From the NCBI RefSeq assembly GCF_019443985.1, contig NZ_CP049302.1, forward strand, positions 1 through 55,379: 55,379 bases of DNA, written 5' to 3'. The stretch's first letter is position 1; each line of letters starts with the position of its first letter. This document shows positions 42,171 through 49,178 of the stretch, piece by piece. Below the pieces are notes generated by a model. The model had not been told where the DNA came from and made no database searches. It worked only from the letters and a program-made list of their open reading frames with translations. This DNA is from Liquorilactobacillus hordei DSM 19519. GTDB taxonomy: Bacteria > Bacillota > Bacilli > Lactobacillales > Lactobacillaceae. Both the position numbers and the translations under genes were made by a program.

Positions 42171-42199
42171 TTTACAGTCATGTTATAACATGTTATAAT
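42171..42199 (+). promoter_or_regulatory. Promoter and operator of the AbrB/ParE pair
   Basis: TTTACA (42171-42176), 17 bases, TATAAT (42194-42199). The spacer holds a perfect palindrome ATGTTATAACAT (42180-42191), continued as GTTATAAT. An antitoxin bound there would shut the promoter, the usual autoregulation of such pairs. Confidence 0.75.
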
Positions 42200-42224
42200 T
42201 TAAAGAAAAAAGAGGTGCATAAAT

Positions 42225-42476
42225 ATGCCTGAACTAACAATACGTAGAATTGGAAATTCCACTGGTAGCATTTTCCCTAAATATCTTGGCCTAAACGAAG
42301 GAGATAAAATAGAGTACAAACAAGAGGGTCAAAAATTGATTTTAGATCTTGAATCTATAAATATCAAACGCGATCGAGAAATGATTGAAAAAAGCTTTGA
42401 GGATTTTGAAAAAGGAAAATGGATTAATGAAGAAGCTATGAAACAAAAGTTTGGAAAATATGGTTGGGGCAAATAA
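42225..42476 (+). CDS. AbrB-fold antitoxin of a RelE/ParE pair
   Basis: 83 residues, AGAGGTG upstream. ELTIRRIGNSTGSIFPKYLG, LNEGDKIEYKQEGQKLILDL is an AbrB/MazE-type DNA-binding fold (RRIGNSTG); the acidic C-terminus (EMIEKSFEDFEKGKWINEE) is the likely toxin-binding tail. MazE-type folds usually pair with MazF, but the next gene is a RelE/ParE-fold protein, overlapping by one base (TAATG). Confidence 0.85.
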   Translation: MPELTIRRIGNSTGSIFPKYLGLNEGDKIEYKQEGQKLILDLESINIKRDREMIEKSFEDFEKGKWINEEAMKQKFGKYGWGK

Positions 42477-42781
42477 TGTATGAACTAAGATATTCAGAAT
42501 CATTTCAAAAATCATTAGAAGCTACAATATCATATTGGCAACAAAAACTTGAACTATCAGATGATAAAATCAGCGAGTTTGTTTCTAGTATTTATAAAAG
42601 TACAGAAGCGTTGAAACGGTATCCATACCTAGCCGAAAATGTAGCAACAAAATATGGTTTTAATCAACCAACATACCGTGTAGTCATAGGTAAAAGTTAC
42701 GCCTTCTTTTATAGAGTTAACCAGAAAAAAGTTGAGATAGGTTCACTATATAACACTAAACAGATGAAAGTTAGCTTTTAA
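42476..42781 (+). CDS. RelE/ParE-family toxin
   Basis: 101 residues from ATG 42476. MYELRYSESFQKSLEATISY, WQQKLELSDDKISEFVSSIY, LKRYPYLAENVA, and the end YRVVIGKSYAFFYRVNQKKV with EIGSLYNTKQ match the RelE/ParE beta-sheet fold. Members either cut ribosome-bound mRNA (RelE) or poison gyrase (ParE); the sequence does not tell which. Translation is coupled to the antitoxin. Plasmid addiction is the likely benefit. Confidence 0.88.
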   Translation: MYELRYSESFQKSLEATISYWQQKLELSDDKISEFVSSIYKSTEALKRYPYLAENVATKYGFNQPTYRVVIGKSYAFFYRVNQKKVEIGSLYNTKQMKVSF

Positions 42782-42888
42782 GTTGAATTTTGAAAGAAAA
42801 ATGCCATAACTGTTAGGTTATGACGTTTCTCTCTACTATTTATTCTCTCTTGTGACGTTTCGATAGATTTAGTCCTAAATTTGAACAA

Positions 42889-43125
42889 TTATACTGGACA
42901 CCTATCGTTCTTAGTATAACTCGAAACTAAAACGGCTATTAGGGCATACGCCAACGGCAAGAATGTCAACCGCACATAACTAGCATCAGTGACTTGAAAA
43001 TCGATTTCAGCACCCAAATTAGTGCTATACATCACGTCTCGATCCGCAATTTGCTTGACCGCCCAACGCCCCTGAAAGTATGCCGGCATCAAGGGTTGAT
43101 TGGCCTGCGTTATTTGATAATCCAC
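42889..43125 (-). pseudogene. SGNH/GDSL-type esterase, N-terminal stub
   Basis: MDYQITQANQPLMPAYFQGR, WAVKQIADRDVMYSTNLGAE, IDFQVTDASYVRLTF: about 57 residues resembling the N-terminal beta domain that precedes the catalytic SGNH part in some esterases. The frame then runs into unrelated sequence (LPLAYALIAVLVSSYTKNDR). No catalytic serine is present. GGAGGG upstream of ATG 43125. Confidence 0.5.
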
Positions 43126-43200
43126 GTTTTTCCCTCCTATACCTCTTGTTTACTCAAACTCGATCATCCTATTTATTCTTCCGTTAACTTGTCATGAAAC

Positions 43201-44928
43201 ATGGTTAAAACGTGTTATTTAGTTGGCTTACTGTTAGTTAGTATCGCAGTGATTGGGGCATTCATTATTGGTGAATTCAACGAATCCGCAATCGTTACTT
43301 TCCTCTTCTTGTTTGGCTCCTATCTCGAAAACAAGACCTTGCAGAAGACGCGGACCGCAATCAAAGGCTTGACTGACATGTCACCAACTACCGCAACTTT
43401 AGTTACTGATGATGGCACCGAAGAGGTCGACGTTGATGATGTGGACGAAGGTGACGTTGTCCTAGTTAAAACCGGGAGTCAGGTTCCCGTTGACGGGATT
43501 GTTGTTGAAGGTAACGGCTACCTTAACGAAGCCTCAATTACGGGTGAAGCACGCCAAATCAACAAGCAACTCAAGGACTCGGTTTACTCCGGAACAATGG
43601 TTGAAAATGGCTATCTGAAGATCAAAGCGACTCAGGTTGGCGACGACACGACTTTTGCAAAAATTATTGAATTGGTTGAAGAAGCTCAAGATACCAAGTC
43701 CAAAGCTGAAAAGTTCATCGACCGCTTTGCTCAATATTATACGCCTGCTGTCCTCGTTTTAGCAGTCCTAGTCTTCGCCTTCTCCCGTGACTTCCGCTTA
43801 GCAATCACTGTACTAGTTCTCGGTTGCCCAGGTGCCTTAGTTATCGGCGCCCCAGTGTCAAACGTTGCCGGAATTGGGAATGGCGCCAAGCGCGGTATCC
43901 TGATCAAGGGTGGTGAAGTCGTCGATACTTTTGCCAAAGTCGATACCCTGGTCTTCGATAAGACCGGTACTTTAACGGAAGGTAACACTGCCGTTACAAC
44001 CATGCACACTTACACAAACAATGCGGATAATCAACTAGCTATCGCCGCCGCTATTGAGGGGGTTTCCGACCATCCGTTAGGCCAAGCAATCGCCAGTTAT
44101 GCCGACCAGCAGTCAGCGGGGGGCGCTCCCGTCCTAGATGACACTGAAACCGTTAAGGGCCAAGGAATCTGCGCACAAGTCGGTAAGCAAGAAGTTGTCA
44201 TTGGTAATCAAAAGATGTTGACAGCTCATAATATCAAACTAAATCCTACCCAACTCAAAGATCTCAATGATTTACAAGCTGTTGGTCAATCAACCGTTAT
44301 CATGGCAGTCGACGGACAAGTTCAACTCATCTTCGGTATTGCCGATACGATTCGTCCAGGCGTGAAGGATTCCCTCGCCGCATTAAAAGTCCAAGGAATC
44401 AAAAAGCTCATTATGCTAACTGGAGACAATGAACTCACCGCTCAAGCCGTTGCTAACGAATTGAACCTAGATGAAGTTCACGCCAACCTCTTGCCAGAAG
44501 AAAAAGTCGAATACGTTAAGAAACTAAAAGCAGCCGGTAACACGGTCGCCTTTATTGGAGATGGCATCAACGACAGTCCTTCAATCGCTAACGCCGATAT
44601 CGGAATCGCAATGGGTAGTGGGACTGATGTTGCCATCGACACATCCGATGTCGTCTTGATGCAATCAAGCTTCCCCGCATTAGTACACGCCCACGGTCTC
44701 GCCAAGAAAACTGTCTCGAACACTCGTGAAAACATCTTCATCGCCATTGCCACCGTGGCCTTCCTACTGATTGGGCTAATCTTCGGTTATATCTACATGG
44801 CCAGTGGGATGTTTGTCCATGAAGCTAGTATCTTAGCCGTTATCTTCAACGCTATGCGGTTAATCAATTTCCAAACCAGGTTCGACAAGCACCAACCAAC
44901 TAAAACCATTCAAGCAGCCACAGCTTAA
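43201..44928 (+). CDS. CPG-type heavy-metal P-type ATPase, N-terminally truncated
   Basis: 575 residues. All P-type core motifs are present: ASITGEA (actuator TGE), VLGCPGALVIG (metal-site CPG instead of CPC), FDKTGTLTEG (phosphorylated Asp), GVSDHPLGQAI (HP), MLTGDN and GDGINDSPS. Two helices follow at the end. Full-length relatives have about 640 residues with four helices before the actuator; here the first recognisable family residues are LVSIAVIGAFIIGEFNESA, so about 70 residues and roughly two to three helices are gone, and the MVKTCYLVGL start is foreign. Export activity is doubtful. Bases are clearly more GC-rich than the neighbours to the left. Confidence 0.85.
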   Translation: MVKTCYLVGLLLVSIAVIGAFIIGEFNESAIVTFLFLFGSYLENKTLQKTRTAIKGLTDMSPTTATLVTDDGTEEVDVDDVDEGDVVLVKTGSQVPVDGIVVEGNGYLNEASITGEARQINKQLKDSVYSGTMVENGYLKIKATQVGDDTTFAKIIELVEEAQDTKSKAEKFIDRFAQYYTPAVLVLAVLVFAFSRDFRLAITVLVLGCPGALVIGAPVSNVAGIGNGAKRGILIKGGEVVDTFAKVDTLVFDKTGTLTEGNTAVTTMHTYTNNADNQLAIAAAIEGVSDHPLGQAIASYADQQSAGGAPVLDDTETVKGQGICAQVGKQEVVIGNQKMLTAHNIKLNPTQLKDLNDLQAVGQSTVIMAVDGQVQLIFGIADTIRPGVKDSLAALKVQGIKKLIMLTGDNELTAQAVANELNLDEVHANLLPEEKVEYVKKLKAAGNTVAFIGDGINDSPSIANADIGIAMGSGTDVAIDTSDVVLMQSSFPALVHAHGLAKKTVSNTRENIFIAIATVAFLLIGLIFGYIYMASGMFVHEASILAVIFNAMRLINFQTRFDKHQPTKTIQAATA

Positions 44929-44969
44929 TCAAGTCTCCCCAACTTGGTTACAGGCCTAGCCACCAATAG

Positions 44970-45012
44970 CGGCCCACCAACTAGTCTTCCCAGCTAGTCG
45001 GGGGGCCGTTTT
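44970..45012 (+). terminator. Terminator after the P-type ATPase
   Basis: CGGCCC...CTAG (44970-44984) pairs with CTAGTCGGGGGGCCG (44994-45008), followed by TTTTA. Confidence 0.7.
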
Positions 45013-45049
45013 AGGACTGGTCACATCTGGACAAATAACTTTCTTATAA

Positions 45050-45064
45050 ATACCCAGGGGGTAT
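45050..45064. promoter_or_regulatory. CsoR-family operator ATACCC-agg-GGGTAT
   Basis: Perfect inverted repeat of G/C-runs flanked by AT (45050-45064), the typical CsoR/CstR operator form, 40 bases before the thioredoxin gene. It most likely controls the thioredoxin-sensor operon and is bound by the CsoR-like protein of that operon. Confidence 0.75.
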
Positions 45065-45103
45065 ATTGTTTAATGAATAATAATTACTAAGGAGTCATTC
45101 AAA

Positions 45104-45424
45104 ATGATTAAAGAAATACATGACCAAGATTTTGCCAAAGAAACAGATACTGGTATCGCCGTTATTGATTTTCGCGCAGACTGGTGCCCACCATGTCGCA
45201 TGATGGACCCAATTCTTAAGTCCCTTTCTGAAGACCCAGCTTACAAGGATCAGGTCAACTTCGTTTCATTGAACATTGACCATGACCAAGCTACGGCCAG
45301 TCAATTCCAAGTTCAAGGAATTCCAACCTTCCTGATTAAGAAAGATGGCCAAGTCGTCAGTCACATGGTCGGAGCACGTCCTAAGCCTGATTTTGAAGCC
45401 GAACTCAAAAAAGCACTTGCCTAA
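45104..45424 (+). CDS. trxA: Thioredoxin with WCPPC active site
   Basis: 106 residues. VIDFRADWCPPCRMMDPILK carries the active-site CxxC as CPPC instead of the usual CGPC, which generally shifts redox potential; the cis-proline loop is GIPTFLIKKDG. Thioredoxin fold complete. In an operon with a CsoR/CstR-like regulator 23 bases downstream and a matching operator upstream, so it probably handles thiol or persulfide stress linked to metals or sulfide. Confidence 0.92.
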   Translation: MIKEIHDQDFAKETDTGIAVIDFRADWCPPCRMMDPILKSLSEDPAYKDQVNFVSLNIDHDQATASQFQVQGIPTFLIKKDGQVVSHMVGARPKPDFEAELKKALA

Positions 45425-45447
45425 TTACGAAAGGGGCATCATGAATC

Positions 45448-45717
45448 ATGGCAACTACTGAAGAATATGTCACTAGCAAGCAGATCAAGACCCGGCTGAA
45501 ACGCTCGGCTGGTCAACTGGACGGCGTTTTACGTATGATGGACGAAAATCGTCCTTGCGAAGATGTCTTGGTTCAACTTTCAGCAGTGAAATCAAGTATC
45601 GACAAGGCCATGAAACTCGTCATCGCCCGTAATATTAATAATTGTGTAGATGCGATGACCACGGCTGATGTTCAGAATCTTGAACACTCCTTGGATCTAC
45701 TGCTAAAAACCAAATAA
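45448..45717 (+). CDS. CsoR/CstR-type transcriptional repressor
   Basis: 89 residues, all-helical: KQIKTRLKRSAGQLDGVLRM, MDENRPCEDVLVQLSAVKSS and VIARNINNCVDAM. CsoR copper sensors use Cys-His-Cys; here the first cysteine (RPCEDV) and the last (NNC) are kept, but the histidine position reads asparagine. Loss of that histidine with both cysteines kept is the pattern of CstR, which senses persulfides, rather than of copper-sensing CsoR. It should bind the operator at 45050-45064. Followed by a terminator. Confidence 0.88.
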   Translation: MATTEEYVTSKQIKTRLKRSAGQLDGVLRMMDENRPCEDVLVQLSAVKSSIDKAMKLVIARNINNCVDAMTTADVQNLEHSLDLLLKTK

Positions 45718-45755
45718 CGCAAAAAAGACGGTGTCGTCAATCTCGCGGTAAAGCG

Positions 45756-45793
45756 AACCCCCTGATCTGGAGTAAATCCAAACTCAGGGGGTT
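45756..45793 (+). terminator. Terminator after the CsoR-like gene
   Basis: AACCCCCTGA / TCAGGGGGTT stem followed by TATTTTATT. The remaining 300 bases to the Nudix gene show no gene I can recognise. Confidence 0.75.
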
Positions 45794-46099
45794 TATTTTA
45801 TTCCGAAGAAAACAATTTTTTGCTCCAGATTTATCAATTATTCGTCTCGTGAATTCTCACAAATCTACAAATGTGTTCACACTATATTTGCAGGCCTGTC
45901 CTATAAAATGAATGATTCTGATCTCTTATAAACATTTTCTTAGCCGGAGTATTCTGTGCAGAAAATCAAAAATATCTACGCTTTCCAAGCCACCATTAAA
46001 CCCGGCGAAAGAAGCCATAACTGCTCAGAGTAACTATCAAAGTCACAGATTAAACTTTTCTGGGAAACAATATCATGAAAAAAATTCATTTAAATCTTC

Positions 46100-46570
46100 C
46101 TAATCATAATACGGAAATTTTTTGTCAAAATATCGCTGAATGCTTCGATAATGTTGTTTATTAAAGATTTCTGGTAAATCCCCTTGAGCAAAATATTGCA
46201 ACTTGCTTGTCTCAGGGCTAGTCACATTCTCATGCCCACCAATTAACCGCACAACAAATTCGATAACAACGGCCTGTGCAACATCACCATTTGGATATTC
46301 TTGGATGTGATTAGTAGTGACTCCAAGTAAAGAATTGACTTCAACAGAGAGACCAGTTTCCTCTAGGTATTCTCTTTTACATGCTTCTGGGGCTGTCTCG
46401 CCAAATTCAATTGCACCACCACCACCTGGGAGACCCCATGCATCAAAATCTGTTCGTCTTTGTAAGAGAATCTCATGTTTATCATTTTCTAATATACCAC
46501 CCGAAAATGCTAAAATAATCGGTTGGTGTCCAACACTTTTTCTCAAAGACCTTATATAATCAGTTCCCAT
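46100..46570 (-). CDS. Nudix hydrolase
   Basis: 156 residues. The Nudix box is complete: GGGAIEFGETAPEACKREYL, EETGLSV (G-x5-E-x7-REUxEExGU). FSGGILENDKHEILLQRRTD precedes it, as in small MutT-like hydrolases that cleave nucleoside diphosphates linked to another moiety. Substrate not predictable. It is adjacent to the metal/redox block but not clearly co-transcribed. Confidence 0.92.
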   Translation of the reverse strand: MGTDYIRSLRKSVGHQPIILAFSGGILENDKHEILLQRRTDFDAWGLPGGGGAIEFGETAPEACKREYLEETGLSVEVNSLLGVTTNHIQEYPNGDVAQAVVIEFVVRLIGGHENVTSPETSKLQYFAQGDLPEIFNKQHYRSIQRYFDKKFPYYD

Positions 46571-46712
46571 TGAAGTTGCCTACTTTCTATTTGCAATCAT
46601 CTTTTTGTGAATTCTGTTAGGTGTACTGGAATCTTGTGGAGTTTTGGTTATACCGTCTTTTTAGTACCAGTTGACGCAGTTAAACATCGTATCTGTCAGG
46701 CAACTTATCGAG

Positions 46713-46901
46713 TCAATCTTTCCAATCGCCCTTTTTCCAGTCATCATGGTTCCAATCATCGTCGCCATCACTGTGGGACTGCTCAGCATCCTTGGGCGCT
46801 CGTTTTGCTCGTTTCAACAGCACCGCCGTTGAAACCACCGTTACGAACCCAGTCGCAATAATAAAGACAAATGTCCACATCACAATATCGCTAATCGCCA
46901 T
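46713..46901 (-). CDS. Small membrane protein with acidic tail
   Basis: 62 residues, GGGAGAG upstream of ATG 46901. One helix (SDIVMWTFVFIIATGFVTVV) followed by a basic patch (LLKRAKRAPKD) and a histidine/tryptophan/aspartate-rich tail (GDDDWNHDDWKKGDWKD). The tail could bind metal, which would fit the neighbourhood, but no family is recognised. Confidence 0.6.
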   Translation of the reverse strand: MAISDIVMWTFVFIIATGFVTVVSTAVLLKRAKRAPKDAEQSHSDGDDDWNHDDWKKGDWKD

Positions 46902-46962
46902 CTCGGGGCTCTCCCATTAATTTAATTGTCGTTAGTATAGCGCAGGCCCGTTGTAATAGCAA

Positions 46963-47008
46963 AAACGCCCTGGATAGTTTGCCCACACAGTCGCTATCCA
47001 GAGCGTTT
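46963..47008. terminator. Bidirectional terminator beside the Dps-like gene
   Basis: AAACGCCCTGGATAG (46963-46977) / CTATCCAGAGCGTTT (46994-47008), one mismatch, 20 bases past the stop of the leftward Dps-like gene. Confidence 0.75.
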
Positions 47009-47028
47009 AATTTTTCAGCGACAACGAC

Positions 47029-47583
47029 CTAATCGTTGTCATCCTCATCTTCTTCCTCCAAACCAGTTCGAGCATCGTTACCAAGATAAGCTTGTAATTC
47101 CCGAATATTGCAATTGTTACTGCCACGATAAGCAACTAACCAAGCCGCCAGTGCCGGCCGGGTTTCTTTTTCAGCAAGCTTGATAGCCCGGTCAACGAAT
47201 AGGTTTTCCGTATCAAAATCCTTGATTGTTGCAGCCACGAGTTCATCAGCAGATTGATACTTGAAAGCCCCATTTTCTTCCAACATGGAATACTTGGTTA
47301 ATTCAGCCGTTGTGGAAGATGGCTTCTGGTTTTCATCTAGGAGTAATTCGCCTAATTCAGCAAACTGACGGACATTCTGATCTAACAAACGTTGATATGC
47401 TGTCCGCAATGCCAATGATTGTGGTCCTTTAACGTACCACTTCACTTGGGTCAACTTAACATAAGCAACCATTAAGTTAGATAAAATGTGATTCGTCATT
47501 GCGCCCGCTGTTGGGACATGGTGATCAATGTCACTCTGTTTTAATTCCGCTGCGTATTGTTCGTCGATCGTCAGTTCACTCAT
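47029..47583 (-). CDS. Dps/ferritin-like protein
   Basis: 184 residues, GGAGGAATAAACG upstream. Helical throughout: NHILSNLMVAYVKLTQVKWY, VKGPQSLALRTAYQRLLDQN, FAELGELLLDENQKPSSTTA and LFVDRAIKLAEKETRPALAA fit a ferritin-like four-helix bundle related to Dps. The usual Dps iron ligands are not obvious, so iron mineralisation is uncertain. Acidic tail EEEDEDDND. Operon with the HMA protein and divergent from the Crp/Fnr regulator. Confidence 0.8.
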   Translation of the reverse strand: MSELTIDEQYAAELKQSDIDHHVPTAGAMTNHILSNLMVAYVKLTQVKWYVKGPQSLALRTAYQRLLDQNVRQFAELGELLLDENQKPSSTTAELTKYSMLEENGAFKYQSADELVAATIKDFDTENLFVDRAIKLAEKETRPALAAWLVAYRGSNNCNIRELQAYLGNDARTGLEEEDEDDND

Positions 47584-47595
47584 CGTTTATTCCTC

Positions 47596-47814
47596 CTACT
47601 TAACCTTGACGTTTTCAACTTCGTAACCAAGTCCGGTAACAACTTGTGCCAAATCATCGGCATTCGTCACTTCAGGATCAAAGTTAGCCTTGACCTTGCT
47701 GGCATTGAATAGCACCTTAACATTCTCAACGCCGTCATGGTTAGCAACGGCCTTTTCGATCTTGGTCATGCATGATGGGCAAGTCAACGTTCCTAATTGC
47801 ATAATAATTTTCAT
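47596..47814 (-). CDS. Heavy-metal-associated (HMA) copper-chaperone-like protein
   Basis: 72 residues from ATG 47814 (GGAGGTAATTG upstream). QLGTLTCPSCMTKIEKAVAN has the CxxC metal site as CPSC, in the ferredoxin-like HMA fold (VENVKVLFNASKVKANFDPE). Such proteins hand Cu(I) or similar ions to P-type ATPases. It is first in the leftward operon before the Dps-like gene, with 12 bases between them. Confidence 0.9.
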   Translation of the reverse strand: MKIIMQLGTLTCPSCMTKIEKAVANHDGVENVKVLFNASKVKANFDPEVTNADDLAQVVTGLGYEVENVKVK

Positions 47815-47877
47815 AATCAATTACCTCCGTGTCGTTCATTTGATGGTTCTATCATAACCGGATTTGATTGATCAGAA

Positions 47878-47893
47878 CTTGACGGCCGTCAAG
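47878..47893. promoter_or_regulatory. Crp/Fnr-type operator CTTGACGGCCGTCAAG
   Basis: Perfect 16-bp palindrome of TTGAC-N4-GTCAA type between the divergent HMA/Dps operon and the Crp/Fnr gene. Fnr-family proteins bind TTGA-N6-TCAA sites, so this is the likely target of the neighbouring regulator. Confidence 0.75.
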
Positions 47894-48017
47894 AAATTCA
47901 AAAAAGTTTTACGCTACAATATAGTTATTAAAACAGTAGGAAATTTAAAACGTCAAACCCTATCTACCAAGCAAAATCTGTTATAGTTAGGGTGAATTTA
48001 TTCAGGAGGTGGGCCTT

Positions 48018-48683
48018 ATGGCAGAACATGAATGTGTGCAGTTAGTCCCAATTTTTAGCGAACTCGGTAGTGAACAATTAGACACCATCGAATCGATCGT
48101 TCGTCACCACCACTATCCAGCCGGCAGCACTTTATTTGGTGCTGACGATCCACTGGATTCACTGATGATTGTTGCCAATGGGCAGGTTAAAGTCTATCAG
48201 CTAGCTGCCAATGGTCGCGAGCAGTTACTATACCTATTACAAACTGGTGATATCGATGGCGAAGCTGCCTTATTTAAAAATCAACGGCGAACCTCATTCG
48301 GTGAAGCCTTAGTAACGACGGATGTTTGCAGTATTCGCCGTTCAGACTTTCAAGACTTGATGCAAAAATATCCCAGTATCAGCATCAACGTCTTAAACGT
48401 CTTTGGCAAACGTCTCAGTCAACTGGAACGTCAAACAACCAGCACGGCCACTGAATCCGTCGAAGCCCGTTTAGCGAACTATATCACTGAAACAGCGGCA
48501 GCGCTCAAAACCGACACGTTTAAACTACCATTAAAGAAAAAGGACCTGGCGACGTTCCTCGGCACCACCCCTGAAAGCATCAGCCGTAAGCTCGCCTTAT
48601 TCGAGCGTCAAGGCCTAATTACGCAAAAGCCTGGCAAGGTCATCGAAATTAACGATGCCGACCAGCTATTATTAACTGAATAA
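48018..48683 (+). CDS. Crp/Fnr-family transcriptional regulator
   Basis: 221 residues from ATG 48018 (AGGAGG upstream). N-terminal cyclic-nucleotide-binding-like barrel (PAGSTLFGADDPLDSLMIVA, GDIDGEAALFKNQRRTSFGE) and C-terminal helix-turn-helix (LKKKDLATFLGTTPESISRK). Cysteines lie at the N-terminus (HECVQLV) and in TTDVCSIRR, as in redox-responsive FlpA/B-like proteins of lactobacilli; no four-cysteine iron-sulfur set. Probably controls the divergent HMA/Dps operon through the palindrome at 47878. Confidence 0.9.
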   Translation: MAEHECVQLVPIFSELGSEQLDTIESIVRHHHYPAGSTLFGADDPLDSLMIVANGQVKVYQLAANGREQLLYLLQTGDIDGEAALFKNQRRTSFGEALVTTDVCSIRRSDFQDLMQKYPSISINVLNVFGKRLSQLERQTTSTATESVEARLANYITETAAALKTDTFKLPLKKKDLATFLGTTPESISRKLALFERQGLITQKPGKVIEINDADQLLLTE

Positions 48684-48709
48684 TGACTACTAATTAAATT
48701 ATCCTTAAT

Positions 48710-48752
48710 CCCCCGGATGACTAGCGAAATCACTGTTAGTCATCCGGGGGCT
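48710..48752. terminator. Terminator after the Crp/Fnr gene
   Basis: CCCCCGGATGACTAG / GTTAGTCATCCGGGGG stem, followed by CTTTT. Very stable. Confidence 0.85.
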
Positions 48753-49024
48753 TTTACGTCAACCATCACGCTGCCTCATAAGGTGATTTACAGGCACTAA
48801 CAGCTCCTGCATGCCGATAATTCAGAAGTAATCTTGACCTTTACATTAACATTCACAACCCATCAGCTACTAATTCAGGACTATTAAGATGGTAGATTTA
48901 TGCTGCCAATATTTTTCTTGTTATTGTGCAGTGTATCTGCATTAAATAAGTTAAGAGAGTTCGATAACTCTAGTGTTAGTGTAAAATTTTACTCGGTAGG
49001 ACGTTCGGCCTTAACAAATTAAAA

Positions 49025-49142
49025 GAAGACCGTTAATCTTCTAATTGAGTCACTACAAACAATTAGGAAAGAAGAACGGTCTCCATGTCACAAATTGTAG
49101 CAGTTATTTTGAATAGTTTAAAGGGCGAATTGTCAAACTAAG
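49025..49142 (+). other. IS-like left-end remnant with stem-loop
   Basis: AGACCGTT...CTAATTG (49028-49050) pairs imperfectly with CAATTAG...AACGGTCT (49060-49082). An ATG at 49085 opens MSQIVAVILNSLKGELSN before a stop. This looks like the start of a decayed mobile element. The rest of the gap 48753-49024 shows nothing I can name. Confidence 0.35.
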
Positions 49143-49164
49143 TACAACGGTTTGTCAATTCGCC
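49124..49164 (-). terminator. Terminator of the relaxase gene
   Basis: GGCGAATTGTCAAAC (49124-49138) / GTTTGTCAATTCGCC (49150-49164), one mismatch, 15 bases past the relaxase stop. Confidence 0.6.
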
Positions 49165-49178
49165 GTTTTACATTTAAA

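Noticed and set aside
46607..46861. Forward open frame of 84 codons
   Set aside because: It is antisense to the small membrane protein at 46713-46901, which has a ribosome site and a clear helix; the forward frame has neither.
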